From the NCBI GenBank assembly GCA_945865295.1, contig CAMBDE010000003.1:1-62210 (forward strand): 62,210 nucleotides of DNA, read 5' to 3'. The position numbers were made by a program, and so were the translations under genes. This document shows, one piece after another, positions 51,070 through 60,556 of the stretch. This stretch comes from Chitinophaga pinensis. Its GTDB lineage: Bacteria > Bacteroidota > Bacteroidia > Chitinophagales > Chitinophagaceae. The stretch's first letter is position 1, and each line of letters begins with the position of its first letter. The notes below the pieces were generated by a model that had not been told where the DNA came from, did not search any database, and was given only the letters and a program-made list of their open reading frames with translations.

Positions 51070-52362
51070 ATGATACCATTTTTAAAAAATAATAGGATCA
51101 AATTTCCAATTGCAGCCTTGAGCATTTTGATATTATCACTTGCTGTAATTGCATTTGCACCCCCAAAAAGAGGCAAACGTAATATCAATTCTAACCGATT
51201 AGATCCTCAAACAGTTTTAATACCAAGTGGGTCTTTTTACATGGGTGCAAGTGATGAACAAATGGACTTATCGATGGTCAATCGTAAGAAACTAGTATCG
51301 ATACAAAATTTTTGGATGGATCGAACAGAAGTGACCAACGAACAGTACAGAAGATTTGTTAAGTATGTAGCAGATTCATTGAAATATTTGGCGATTTATG
51401 GAGGAGGTATTAATCAAAACGAAGATACAATCCGAGTGGATTGGGCTAGAGCAACAAGAATCAATCAAAATAGCAGAGCGGTTTTAGAAAAATTGAATGA
51501 ACTTTTACTAAGTCCAGACAATCGCATCCAAGGAAAAATTGAGATTGACCCCAATAAATTAATTTTTAGATATTCATTTGTTGATTTAAAAGCAGCAGCT
51601 AAAGCTTCTAAAGGTCTTGAGCAATCACTTGGTGATTATTTAATTACCGTAAATCAAAATGTCTATCCTGATACATTGGTTTGGATGCGTGATTTCTCTT
51701 ATTCTTACAATGAACCATTGACTAGATTGTATTTTAGTCATCCATCCTACAATGAATATCCTGTGGTAGGTGTGACTTGGAAACAAGCGGTTGCGTTCAC
51801 ACATTGGAGAACAAATAACAGTGATTATTATGCTGGGAAACCTGGAAGAATAGATCAAAAAATTGACGGTATCTACCGATTGCCAACGGAAGCTGAATGG
51901 GAATATGCCGCAAGAGGAAATTCAAAGTCAAATGCAATGTATCCATGGGGTTCACCTTATACTAGAACTAAAGAAGGTCGTTTGTTAGCCAATTTTAAAC
52001 CAGGAAGAGGGGATTATTTTGGCGGGGATGCAAAGAATGACAATATCTATACGACTAAAGTGAAAGCCTATAGTGAAAACGATTTCAGGTTATATGATAT
52101 GGCTGGTAATGTAGCAGAGTGGACTAGCTCAGTATTCTATGAAGGCAGCTATAACTTTTTTGGAGACTTTAGTCCAGATGTACAATACAACGCAAAAGAT
52201 TCAGATCCTGTATTGATGAAAAGAAAAGTTGTCAGAGGTGGTTCTTGGAAAGATATTGCGTACAATTGTCAAGTTAGTTCTCGCAATTATGAATACCAAG
52301 ACACTGCAAAATCATATATCGGATTTAGATGTGTGCTTTCAATGGCTCCAAGAGTCAATTAA
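51070..52362 (+). CDS. gldK: Gliding motility/T9SS protein GldK (PorK)
   Basis: A 430-residue protein with a formylglycine-generating-enzyme-like (SUMF) fold: IPSGSFYMGASDEQ near 53, FWMDRTEVTNEQYRRFV near 80, RLPTEAEWEYAARG near 270, DMAGNVAEW near 345 and VVRGGSWKD near 393. GldK forms the periplasmic ring with GldN in type IX secretion and is normally an outer-membrane lipoprotein. Here the N-terminal hydrophobic stretch (FPIAALSILILSLAVIAFA) contains no Cys at all, so no lipobox is present. First gene of gldK-gldL-gldM-gldN; gaps are 66, 40 and 53 bases. Confidence 0.92.
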   Translation: MIPFLKNNRIKFPIAALSILILSLAVIAFAPPKRGKRNINSNRLDPQTVLIPSGSFYMGASDEQMDLSMVNRKKLVSIQNFWMDRTEVTNEQYRRFVKYVADSLKYLAIYGGGINQNEDTIRVDWARATRINQNSRAVLEKLNELLLSPDNRIQGKIEIDPNKLIFRYSFVDLKAAAKASKGLEQSLGDYLITVNQNVYPDTLVWMRDFSYSYNEPLTRLYFSHPSYNEYPVVGVTWKQAVAFTHWRTNNSDYYAGKPGRIDQKIDGIYRLPTEAEWEYAARGNSKSNAMYPWGSPYTRTKEGRLLANFKPGRGDYFGGDAKNDNIYTTKVKAYSENDFRLYDMAGNVAEWTSSVFYEGSYNFFGDFSPDVQYNAKDSDPVLMKRKVVRGGSWKDIAYNCQVSSRNYEYQDTAKSYIGFRCVLSMAPRVN

Positions 52363-52428
52363 TCATTATTTCAATTAAAATATTTTTTTAGATTAAAAAG
52401 TATCATATAAAATTTATAAATTTTTCAA

Positions 52429-52998
52429 ATGTCAAATTCTATTTCGCCTAAAACCAATAAGATCATTAACGTATTCTTCTCTTTAGGAGCTGCGGTAGTC
52501 ATTATAGCTACATTGGCAAAAATCTTACATCTATCATGGGCTGATTATGCACTAATAGTTGGTTTTATCACAGAAGCTGTGATTTTTACCATTTATGCGT
52601 TCTTGCCACCGCCAGAAGTAGGAGATTCAACACATGCGCCACAAGCAGGTGCAGTGGATTCGGTGATGGCGCATTTGGAAGCGGCTAAATTAGACGGTGC
52701 TGCTTTTGAAAAGTTAAGCACTAGTTTCCAACGCTTAAATGACACTGCCATGAATTTGGGGGATTTAGCAGATATGTCAAAAGCAAGTAAAGACTTAAAT
52801 GAACAAATTGCGATGATGAGTAAAAGCATGGAATCCATGAATACCTATTATTCTAAGTTAGCGGAAGCTTCTAATGCTATGTCAATTTCTGCACAAGATG
52901 CGATTAGAGCGAAAGAACAAATTGCTTTATTAGCTGACAACCTTACGCAGTTAAACAAAGTGTATGGCAATATGATTATTTCAATGCAAGGACGTTAA
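52429..52998 (+). CDS. gldL: T9SS motor protein GldL (PorL)
   Basis: A 189-residue inner-membrane protein. Two N-terminal TM helices (about residues 12-33 and 40-58) carry K31, H34 and E49, which match the protonatable residues of the GldL/GldM rotary motor (K27, H30, E49 in Flavobacterium). The remaining 130 residues are a soluble coiled-coil-rich region with several Met/Asn-rich helices. It is shorter than Porphyromonas PorL (about 300). Pairs with GldM, which supplies the second part of the motor. Confidence 0.92.
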   Translation: MSNSISPKTNKIINVFFSLGAAVVIIATLAKILHLSWADYALIVGFITEAVIFTIYAFLPPPEVGDSTHAPQAGAVDSVMAHLEAAKLDGAAFEKLSTSFQRLNDTAMNLGDLADMSKASKDLNEQIAMMSKSMESMNTYYSKLAEASNAMSISAQDAIRAKEQIALLADNLTQLNKVYGNMIISMQGR

Positions 52999-53038
52999 TT
53001 TAATTATTCAAATTTTCATTTTTTAAAATCTAGTATAC

Positions 53039-54589
53039 ATGTCATTACCTAAGGAGCCAAGGCAGAAGATGATTAACATTATGTATCTAGTGTTGACTGC
53101 GCTGTTGGCATTAAATGTATCTAGTGAAATTCTCAATGCATTTAAAACAATTGAGCAAAGCTTAAATAGTGCTAGTACTATTATTGAAAGAAAGAATTTA
53201 GATATCTATAAATCTTTGAAAGCAAAATTGGCCGATCTAAAAACGGCAGAAAAGGCTGCGATTTGGGCGCCTAAGGCAGAGACAGCACATGCTTACGCTG
53301 ACGCTATGTACATTTATGTAGAATCATTGAAACAGGAATTAAAAGTAGAATCGGGTTTGAAAATAAAAGACGGTAAAGAAGTATATAAGGAAGATGATTT
53401 AGATGCTACTTCACGATTATTTTTAAAAAGCAAATCGGGCGAATCTAAAGGGAAGGCTTTATACAATAAATTAGTACAATTTAAATCCGACTTGTCTGCT
53501 ATTGATCCTTTGATTGCAAAAGAAGTTATTCCTAATTTACCCTTAGACTTATCTATACCTACTACTACAAGTATTGCTGGTAAAGGCGATTGGGCTTATG
53601 CTTATTTTAATATGACACCTAGTGTAGCCGCCGTTACAATTTTAACTAAGTTTCAAAATGATATTCGTAATAGTGAAGCACAGGTAGTAGAGTTTTGCCA
53701 TAAAGAAATTGGCGAAGTAGAGTTGATATATGACCAGTTCAATGCATTTGCAGCATCCAATTCACAGTATTTAATGTCTGGCGAAGAGTTAGTCATTACT
53801 GCTGGCGTAGGTGCTTTTAGTAGTGCAGCTAAACCAACTATTTCAATAGATGGGGTAGTGGTGCCGGTAGGTGTAGATGGATCTGCAATATACAAATCTG
53901 TTGCTGGTGCAACACCTGGGGTCCAAAGAAAACGTGTAATTATTTCTTTCATTAAACCAAATGGAGAACCTGCAAAGGTTGAAAAAGAAGTACAATTTAC
54001 TGTAGGTACTCCTTCTGGATTGGTCGTGTCTACAGATAAAACAAGGGTATTTTATAAGGGCTTAGATAATCCATTAAGTATTACTGGTGGAGGTGGTGGC
54101 GAAAAAATTAATGTTACGGTAGAAGGGGCAGGTGCTACTATTAGAAAAGCGGGTTCTGGCCAATATATAGTGACTTGTACCCAAACAGGTAATACTGTTG
54201 TGATTGTAAATGATGGCAAGCAAACACAAAAATTAAATATTCCTGTAAAAAGAATTCCAGATCCAATTGCGATTGTGGGAGGAAGTGCAGGAGGCAATAT
54301 GGCTGCAGCCAAATTTAGAGCACAGGGTGGGGTGATTGCAGATTTAAGAGATTTTGTTTTTGAAGGTGTGAAATTTAACGTTTTATCTTTTATTGTCATT
54401 GCAACTGGTAAAGGTTTTGACGAGCCTGATTTTGCAGAAGTGAATGGTCCAGCTTTTTCAGGTGGCGCAACTTCATTAATTAGAAAATGTCAACCTGGAA
54501 CATCGGTAACCATTGGAGAAATTAAAGTGTCAGAGCCAGGTGGTGGATCAAGAAAATTAGATCAAACAATCAGTTTTATTTTACAATAG
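53039..54589 (+). CDS. gldM: T9SS motor protein GldM (PorM)
   Basis: A 516-residue protein. The N-terminus SLPKEPRQKMINIMYLVLTALLALNVS holds the single TM helix (about 11-30) with the conserved Arg at residue 8 and Glu following the helix (SSEILNAF). Four periplasmic domains follow: a helical D1 (35-220) and Ig-like D2-D4 with GGGGEKINVTVEGAGATIRK landmarks (residues about 350-370). Length is that of the family. It transmits inner-membrane rotation to the GldKN ring. Confidence 0.93.
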   Translation: MSLPKEPRQKMINIMYLVLTALLALNVSSEILNAFKTIEQSLNSASTIIERKNLDIYKSLKAKLADLKTAEKAAIWAPKAETAHAYADAMYIYVESLKQELKVESGLKIKDGKEVYKEDDLDATSRLFLKSKSGESKGKALYNKLVQFKSDLSAIDPLIAKEVIPNLPLDLSIPTTTSIAGKGDWAYAYFNMTPSVAAVTILTKFQNDIRNSEAQVVEFCHKEIGEVELIYDQFNAFAASNSQYLMSGEELVITAGVGAFSSAAKPTISIDGVVVPVGVDGSAIYKSVAGATPGVQRKRVIISFIKPNGEPAKVEKEVQFTVGTPSGLVVSTDKTRVFYKGLDNPLSITGGGGGEKINVTVEGAGATIRKAGSGQYIVTCTQTGNTVVIVNDGKQTQKLNIPVKRIPDPIAIVGGSAGGNMAAAKFRAQGGVIADLRDFVFEGVKFNVLSFIVIATGKGFDEPDFAEVNGPAFSGGATSLIRKCQPGTSVTIGEIKVSEPGGGSRKLDQTISFILQ

Positions 54590-54642
54590 AGTATTTTATC
54601 ATAGTAAAAAGAGAAATTAGATTTGAAATTAAAAGGGTATTT

Positions 54643-55689
54643 ATGAAAATAACAATGAAAACAAGCTGCATCGTTCTTGCCTCTTTGGCAATAACTTTTT
54701 CTGCAAATGCTCAGTTTTCTTATGGAGCTAAAAAGAAAACAACGCCTACTAAATCTGCACAAGATACAGTGATCGCAAAACCTGTAAACAGCAATCAAGT
54801 TGTAGCAGCTCCAACTGCCTCTGAAATAAAGCCTACTAAAACGATTGACACTACAGTGGTTGGTGGATTCAATGCGAATAATAAAAGAAGTTTAAGAAAT
54901 GGGTATGCTTTTTTCTCTGAAACCAATTCTAGAAAAGGGGTGAAAGAAAGATTGCCATTACCTTATGAAAATTTAAGAGAGGAAGACGCTTTATTTAGTG
55001 AATTCGTTTGGGAGGAAATTGATGCAAGAGAAAAGTTGAATAGAACTTTTATGTACCAGGCTTATGACGATAATGGTGACCAGCGTTTCTTTGCTGTATT
55101 ATTACGTGCTATAGAAAAAGATGGGGTGGTTCCTTTTTCAACAGTGGATGATCGATTTACAACACCATTGAGTATCGACGAAGTGAATGCTTCATTAAAA
55201 GGGAGCTTAGACACGCAATTGGTTCAAAATGTATTGGATCCAAATGTGTATGATACTAGCATCATTTACAATACCAATTTAGCGCCTATTCCAGATTCTA
55301 TTTATACATTTAGATTAAAGGAACAATGGATTTTTGATAGCAAAACAAGTAGAATGTATAGCAGAATCATTGGTATTGCACCAATTGCTTCGATACAAAT
55401 AGGCAAAAAGGTAGTGAAGCGTCCATTATTTTGGATTTACTATCCAGAATTAAGAGCAAGCCTTGCAAAATCTGAAGTGTATAATCCAAGAAATATCTCT
55501 AGCCGAATTACGTGGGAAGAATTATTTGAGAGTCGTTATTTCAATGGGTATGTAGTTAAGTCTACTCTTGACAACTACAATGATAAACTATTGAATGCTT
55601 TGTATAAAGATCCATTGAAGCGATTACAAGAAGGGGAGAAAATCAAACAAAAAATATTCGACTTTGAACAAGACCGTTGGGTATATTAG
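54643..55689 (+). CDS. gldN: T9SS protein GldN (PorN)
   Basis: A 348-residue periplasmic protein with a signal peptide (to about SANAQFSY near residue 26), a low-complexity linker (30-75), and the GldN domain with EFVWEEIDAREKLNR near 125, YNTNLAPIPDSIYTFRLKEQW near 208 (landmark), and TWEELFESRYFNGYVVK near 290. It partners GldK in the periplasmic ring. ATG 54643 or 54655 could be used. The gld unit ends with the terminator at 55707. Confidence 0.92.
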   Translation: MKITMKTSCIVLASLAITFSANAQFSYGAKKKTTPTKSAQDTVIAKPVNSNQVVAAPTASEIKPTKTIDTTVVGGFNANNKRSLRNGYAFFSETNSRKGVKERLPLPYENLREEDALFSEFVWEEIDAREKLNRTFMYQAYDDNGDQRFFAVLLRAIEKDGVVPFSTVDDRFTTPLSIDEVNASLKGSLDTQLVQNVLDPNVYDTSIIYNTNLAPIPDSIYTFRLKEQWIFDSKTSRMYSRIIGIAPIASIQIGKKVVKRPLFWIYYPELRASLAKSEVYNPRNISSRITWEELFESRYFNGYVVKSTLDNYNDKLLNALYKDPLKRLQEGEKIKQKIFDFEQDRWVY

Positions 55690-55706
55690 TTCAAATGAAT
55701 TAAAAT

Positions 55707-55738
55707 AAAAAATGCGATATCTTGATGTCGCATTTTTT
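55707..55738. terminator. Bidirectional intrinsic terminator between gldN and uvrC
   Basis: AAAAAATGCGA, ten-base loop, TCGCATTTTTT: an 11-pair stem with flanking A and T runs, 18 bases after gldN and 33 bases past the convergent uvrC stop. Confidence 0.88.
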
Positions 55739-55770
55739 ATTAGAGGTTGATTGAAATTGCTGCTCGATAT

Positions 55771-57579
55771 TTATTGCTTTTCTTTTTCAAAAGCAGCGAT
55801 TAGAATTTTAGTTTTTGCAGCACCAATGAGTTCAATTAATGTGCTGGGATTGGCAGTTTTTATTTTACTAACCGATTTGAAATAAGTCAGCAAGGTCTCC
55901 TTTGTTTTTGGGCCAATGCCTTGGATATGGTCCAAGCTGTTTTCTAAAGCACCTTTGGATCTTTGGGCCCTATGGAAAGTGATACCAAAGCGGTGCACTT
56001 CGTCCCTGATATTTCGAACTAGGTTGTGGGCGGGACTGTTCCAGTTTAATAAAATAGAACGCGTATCTCCTGGGAAAAACAATTCTTCTATATTTTTAGC
56101 CAAGCCTACTGTAGTCACTTTATCTTGAATGCCTAATTCTTTTAAGGCATCTAATGCAGCATTTAATTGCCCCTTGCCACCGTCAATGATGATCAACTGA
56201 GGAAGTGGATGTTTTTTCTGTAAGACCGAACTGTAGCGTCTTAAAACAGTCTCATGCATGCTTGCAAAGTCGTTGATACCCATCACGGTTTTAATATTGA
56301 ATTTGCGATAATCTGATTTACTTGGGATACCATTTTTAAAACAGACCATCGCAGAAACTGGGTAGGCACCCTGAAAATTGGAGTTATCAAAACATTCTAT
56401 ATGATTGGGAACTGCAGGCAAGGAAAGCAATTGTTTTAATTCATTTAAAACCTCATTCACAGGAGCAGTCTCACTTACTTTCACTAAAGCTTGTCGATGC
56501 TTCCAATCCCTTATTGCATAATCTACATTCTTTTGAGAGAGAGCTAATAAATGTAATTTCTCACCCATTTTTGGAACAGTATATTTAATGCCTTGCTCTT
56601 TTTCATCGGGTTCAATAGGGATAATAATTTCATTAGCTTGGGATTCAAGTTGGGTCCTAAAATAATGAATTGCAAATGCAAGCACCGTCTCTTTAGATTC
56701 TTCCAATGGGGTGCTTAAAGGCAACATATGTGTTTGTACAATACGGCCTTCTTGTAACATCAGGTAATTAACATAAGCTTGATCTTCCTCCATAGCGATG
56801 CTGAATACATCCATGGCTTCTTGTTGCTTTGTTAGAATTTCTGATTTGGTTTGGTAACGTTCTAGTTCATCAATTTTTTTCTTAGTGGCATTGGCTTTTT
56901 CAAAAGCAAGTGCAGCAGCTTCGGCCTGCATAGTTTCTTTTAAATTTTGCACCAATGGTTTTACATTCCCCTTTAATAAATGCTTTACTTGATCAATTGA
57001 ATTTCCATAGTCTGCTTCTGTTTGAAAGTTTTGGCAAGGCCCTTTACAATTGCCTAAATGGTATTCTAAACAAACTTTAAATTTACCTTGTTGAATATTT
57101 TTTGGGGTGAGGGGTAAAGTACAAGTTCTTAAAGCAATGGTTTCTTGAATATGGTTGATCAATTCTCTTACCGCAAACACATGTGTGAATGGCCCAATAT
57201 AAGTAGATCCGTCTTTAATTTTTTGTCTTGTTAAAAACACCCTAGGGAAAGCCTCATTTTTAATCACAATATAAGGGTAGGTCTTGTCGTCCTTTAAATT
57301 GATATTGTATTTGGGCTGGTAATTTTTAATGAGTTCGTTCTCTAAAATAAAAGCGTCGTGTTCTGAATTGACAATGGTGAACTTGATCTCTGCAATACGT
57401 TGCACCAGTTCAATGGTTTTTAAATTATGCTGATTGGAAAGAAAATAAGAGCTCACTCGATTTCTCAAATGTTTTGCTTTACCCACATACAATAGTTTGC
57501 CTTTATCATCAAAATATTGATAAATACCTGGTTCTTGCGGGATGCTTGATTGTATATGCTTAAACTGCTCTTTTTCCAT
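55771..57579 (-). CDS. uvrC: UvrABC excinuclease subunit C
   Basis: A 602-residue nuclease making both incisions in nucleotide excision repair. GIY-YIG domain (about 12-95: PGIYQYFDDKGKLLYVGKAK), UvrB-interaction segment near 200-235 (UVR), the UvrC RNase H-like C-terminal endonuclease (ECFDNSNFQGAYPVSAMV near 393; IIDGGKGQLNAA near 455 with catalytic Asp) and a final (HhH)2 (IQGIGPKTKETLLTYF near 560). A Cys cluster C-x6-C-x5-GPC (TCTL...CLEYHLGNCKGPC) is also normal. Leftward, alone; a TATTTTTG box lies ten bases before the start. Confidence 0.95.
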   Translation of the reverse strand: MEKEQFKHIQSSIPQEPGIYQYFDDKGKLLYVGKAKHLRNRVSSYFLSNQHNLKTIELVQRIAEIKFTIVNSEHDAFILENELIKNYQPKYNINLKDDKTYPYIVIKNEAFPRVFLTRQKIKDGSTYIGPFTHVFAVRELINHIQETIALRTCTLPLTPKNIQQGKFKVCLEYHLGNCKGPCQNFQTEADYGNSIDQVKHLLKGNVKPLVQNLKETMQAEAAALAFEKANATKKKIDELERYQTKSEILTKQQEAMDVFSIAMEEDQAYVNYLMLQEGRIVQTHMLPLSTPLEESKETVLAFAIHYFRTQLESQANEIIIPIEPDEKEQGIKYTVPKMGEKLHLLALSQKNVDYAIRDWKHRQALVKVSETAPVNEVLNELKQLLSLPAVPNHIECFDNSNFQGAYPVSAMVCFKNGIPSKSDYRKFNIKTVMGINDFASMHETVLRRYSSVLQKKHPLPQLIIIDGGKGQLNAALDALKELGIQDKVTTVGLAKNIEELFFPGDTRSILLNWNSPAHNLVRNIRDEVHRFGITFHRAQRSKGALENSLDHIQGIGPKTKETLLTYFKSVSKIKTANPSTLIELIGAAKTKILIAAFEKEKQ

Positions 57580-57624
57580 ATGGTAGATGCAAAAATACCG
57601 GTTTATTTTTACTATTTTTATATC

Positions 57625-58077
57625 ATGGAACTTTCAGTCAATATCCCTGCTTTATTATTCCCAGCCATTAGCCTGATCATGTTGGCCTATACCAACCGAT
57701 TTTTAGCTTTGTCTAACCGTGTAAGAGCTTTACATGAAAAGTATCAACAGCAGGAAAATCGATTGGTGATATTTAGTCAAATTAAGAACCTTAAATATAG
57801 AATTAAATTGATCCAAAGAATGCAAACCTATGGAGTCGCATCCTTATTGTTATCCTTGCTTTCGATGTTTTTTATTTTCATTCAATACCAAGCGATTGCA
57901 AAATTTATTTTTGCAGTGAGCTTGCTTACGTTTACTGTATCTATTTTAGTCTCCTTGCTTGAAATCCGATTAAGCACAAAAGCAATCGAACTGGAATTAA
58001 GTGATATGGAAGGACTAGAAGATCCTTCTGTGATAGACTACTTGAAAAAGAGGTTTGAAAGGGACGATAAAAAATAA
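57625..58077 (+). CDS. DUF2721 membrane protein
   Basis: A 150-residue protein: N-terminal TM (NIPALLFPAISLIMLAYTNR), a basic helix with RALHEKYQQQENR (about 35-47), two further TM segments (about 77-95 and 100-120) and a charged C-terminal helix ending in KRFERDDKK. Pattern fits DUF2721; function unknown. The start MELSVNIPAL at 57625 is chosen because the longer frame would overlap the divergent uvrC start region and because a TATTTTTA box ends four bases before it. Confidence 0.7.
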   Translation: MELSVNIPALLFPAISLIMLAYTNRFLALSNRVRALHEKYQQQENRLVIFSQIKNLKYRIKLIQRMQTYGVASLLLSLLSMFFIFIQYQAIAKFIFAVSLLTFTVSILVSLLEIRLSTKAIELELSDMEGLEDPSVIDYLKKRFERDDKK

Positions 58078-58120
58078 TCATTTATTGATTTAATTATTGA
58101 TCGTAAAATATTTATTGTAC

Positions 58121-59887
58121 TTAATGTCCTTTACGTTCTCCAATTTGTTGTCTCCACATAGCATAATACAATCCCTTCTCTTCTATTAAACTTTGGTGGT
58201 TTCCAGATTCTATCACCGTGCCTTTTTCCAATACATAAATTCTTGTTGCATGAATAATGGTACTCAGTCTGTGTGCAATCATGATGGTGATTTGTTCTCT
58301 TTCTTTAGATAGGTCACGGATGGTATCTGTAATTGACTCTTCGGTTAAACTATCTAATGAAGAAGTAGCTTCGTCAAAAATCAATAAATGTGGATGTCTA
58401 AGTAAAGCTCTTGCAATGGAGAGTCTTTGCTTTTCTCCTCCACTTAATTTTAATCCTCCTTCGCCAATTACAGTCGCTAAACCATTACCACCTTTATCTA
58501 ATATATTAGCACAACTCGCCTTGGTTAAAGCCAGCAGCATATCTTCTTCAGTAGCAGCTGGTGCAACGAATGCTAAGTTTTCTTTTATAGTACCGGCAAA
58601 AAGCTGTGTATCCTGCGTCACAAAACTAATTTGATTTCTAAGCGCACTCATGTCAATTTGTGCAGTATGCACGCCATTCATTAAAATTTCACCCTCTTGA
58701 GGTTCATATAAACCAACAAGCAATTTGACCAAAGTGCTTTTACCTGCACCAGACGGACCAACAAATGCAATGGTTTCTCCTTTTTTAGCTTCAAAACTAA
58801 TTTGATCGATGGCTTTAAAATTAGCAGTTTGGTGTTGAAAGCCTACTTGCTTAAATGCCAAATGTTCAATTTCTCCAATCGCAATTGGATTGGCTGGTGG
58901 CGTGTCAATGGGCTTTTTCATCAAGGCTTCAAAATTATTTAAAGACGCTTCGGTCTCTCTGTAACTCAAAATGATACTTCCAATTTCTTGCAAAGGTCCA
59001 AAAATAAAGAAGCTATAAAATTGCAATGAAATCAATTGACCTACTGTCAAGATTTCCTTAAAAATCAACCACATTAAAGTGAAAGTAATGACTTGTCTCA
59101 AAGCGTTCACCATCGTGCCTTGTATAAAACTTAAGGAACGGATGTTTTTTACTTTCTTTAATTCAAGTGCTAATATTTTATAAGTGTTATTATTGAGTCT
59201 GTTGATTTCTTGTGTTGTTAAGCCAAGACTTTTTACCAATTCAATATTTCTTAAGCTTTCTGTAGTGGTGCCTGCTAGACTAGTGGTTTCTTTTACAATT
59301 GTTTTTTGAATGACTTTAATCTTCTTGCTTAATAAATTGGTCACATAAGCAATCATACTAGCGCCTCCAATATAAATTGGGATGATGGACCAGTGTAAAC
59401 GGGTAGCATAGATAGAAACGAATACCACACTGACCACAATACCAAAAACCACATTAATCACATAACTAATGAATTTTTCACAATCAGCACGTGCTTTTGT
59501 AAGGATGGATAAGGTTTCCCCGCTTCTTTGATCTTCAAATGCTTGATAGGGTAATTGCATGGAATGCTTTAAGCCATCTGTAAATAAAGCAGCGCCAAAT
59601 TTTTGGATAATTACATTCACGGTATAATCTTGAAAAGCTTTTGCGATTCTACTCACCATGGCGGTACCTACTAAAAGCAATAACATATTACCCACACCTT
59701 TTAAAAACATGGCTTGTGTTCGCTCGTTGCCAGCAGGGTCTAAAAATGGGTTCTTTGCAAATCCATCAATCAGTTTTCCAAAGATCATTGGATCGAATAA
59801 GGAAAAAGTTTGATTGATTGCTGCAAGTAAAAAGGCTAAAAAAACTAAGCCTTTAAAAGGCTTAATATATTGGATAAGAATTTTCAT
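58121..59887 (-). CDS. ABC exporter, fused permease-ATPase (MsbA-like)
   Basis: A 588-residue half-transporter. TM domain (1-320, six helices, LVFLAFLLAAINQTFSLFDP in TM1) and an ATPase domain with Walker A VGPSGAGKST near 385, signature LSGGEKQRLSIARALL near 487, Walker B LLIFDEATSSLD and switch His in AHRLSTI. It should act as a homodimer or heterodimer exporting lipid or drug; substrate unknown. The start at 59887 removes a 19-residue extension overlapping engB. The neighbour engB ends one base upstream, so they are likely cotranscribed. Confidence 0.9.
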   Translation of the reverse strand: MKILIQYIKPFKGLVFLAFLLAAINQTFSLFDPMIFGKLIDGFAKNPFLDPAGNERTQAMFLKGVGNMLLLLVGTAMVSRIAKAFQDYTVNVIIQKFGAALFTDGLKHSMQLPYQAFEDQRSGETLSILTKARADCEKFISYVINVVFGIVVSVVFVSIYATRLHWSIIPIYIGGASMIAYVTNLLSKKIKVIQKTIVKETTSLAGTTTESLRNIELVKSLGLTTQEINRLNNNTYKILALELKKVKNIRSLSFIQGTMVNALRQVITFTLMWLIFKEILTVGQLISLQFYSFFIFGPLQEIGSIILSYRETEASLNNFEALMKKPIDTPPANPIAIGEIEHLAFKQVGFQHQTANFKAIDQISFEAKKGETIAFVGPSGAGKSTLVKLLVGLYEPQEGEILMNGVHTAQIDMSALRNQISFVTQDTQLFAGTIKENLAFVAPAATEEDMLLALTKASCANILDKGGNGLATVIGEGGLKLSGGEKQRLSIARALLRHPHLLIFDEATSSLDSLTEESITDTIRDLSKEREQITIMIAHRLSTIIHATRIYVLEKGTVIESGNHQSLIEEKGLYYAMWRQQIGERKGH

Positions 59888-59888
59888 A

Positions 59889-60533
59889 TTAATGTGAGGC
59901 TTTGTCTTCGTTGAATAGTAGGTTATAGCGCGCAATACAATCAAGTACTTCTTCGGTACCTAATTTTTTCTCTGCACTTGTCACAAATCCTTCAGGTAAA
60001 TAAGGCAGTAAGGTTTTTAATGTATCAAAAAATGCCTCTACATTGCGTTTTACAACACCTGGTTTTTCTTTATCGGATTTGGTGAAGATAAGGGTATATG
60101 GAATCTGCCATTGAAACAATTGTTCAACGAATTCGATATCAATTTTTTGAGGACTATGTCTAGAATCGATCAAAACAAAGACCATGTTTAAATTGGGTCT
60201 TTTGCGTAAATAATTTTCAATCATCTGCTCCCATCTACGTCTGCTACTTTGCGATACTTTAGCATAGCCATAGCCTGGTAAATCCACGATATACCATTTC
60301 TCTGGACGGCCTTTTACCACTTCATTGCTGATGATTTCAAAATGATTGATCAACTGTGTCTTTCCAGGCGCAGAAGAGGTTTTAGCCAATCCTTTTTGTC
60401 CACAAATCGCATTGATGATGGAGGACTTACCTACATTGCTTCGGCCAATGAATGCATATTCAGGTGCTTGTAAAACAAGACATTGGTCGTAGTTAGGACT
60501 AGAAATAAGGTAAGTAGCTTTATGTATTTTCAT
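59889..60533 (-). CDS. engB: Ribosome-biogenesis GTP-binding protein EngB (YihA/YsxC)
   Basis: A 214-residue GTPase. G1 FIGRSNVGKSSIINA near residue 27, G2 SSAPGKTQLINHF near 50, G3 VDLPGYGYAKVS near 81, G4 IFTKSDKE near 142 and G5 TSAEKKLGTEEVL near 186 are all intact; ordering and length are standard. It is needed for 50S assembly. The start MKIHKATYLI at 60533 is chosen: the longer frame reaches back into gpmI and reads non-coding. It lies 23 bases downstream of gpmI. Confidence 0.94.
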   Translation of the reverse strand: MKIHKATYLISSPNYDQCLVLQAPEYAFIGRSNVGKSSIINAICGQKGLAKTSSAPGKTQLINHFEIISNEVVKGRPEKWYIVDLPGYGYAKVSQSSRRRWEQMIENYLRKRPNLNMVFVLIDSRHSPQKIDIEFVEQLFQWQIPYTLIFTKSDKEKPGVVKRNVEAFFDTLKTLLPYLPEGFVTSAEKKLGTEEVLDCIARYNLLFNEDKASH

Positions 60534-60556
60534 TGTGTTTTTTAAAGGAGCATTTT

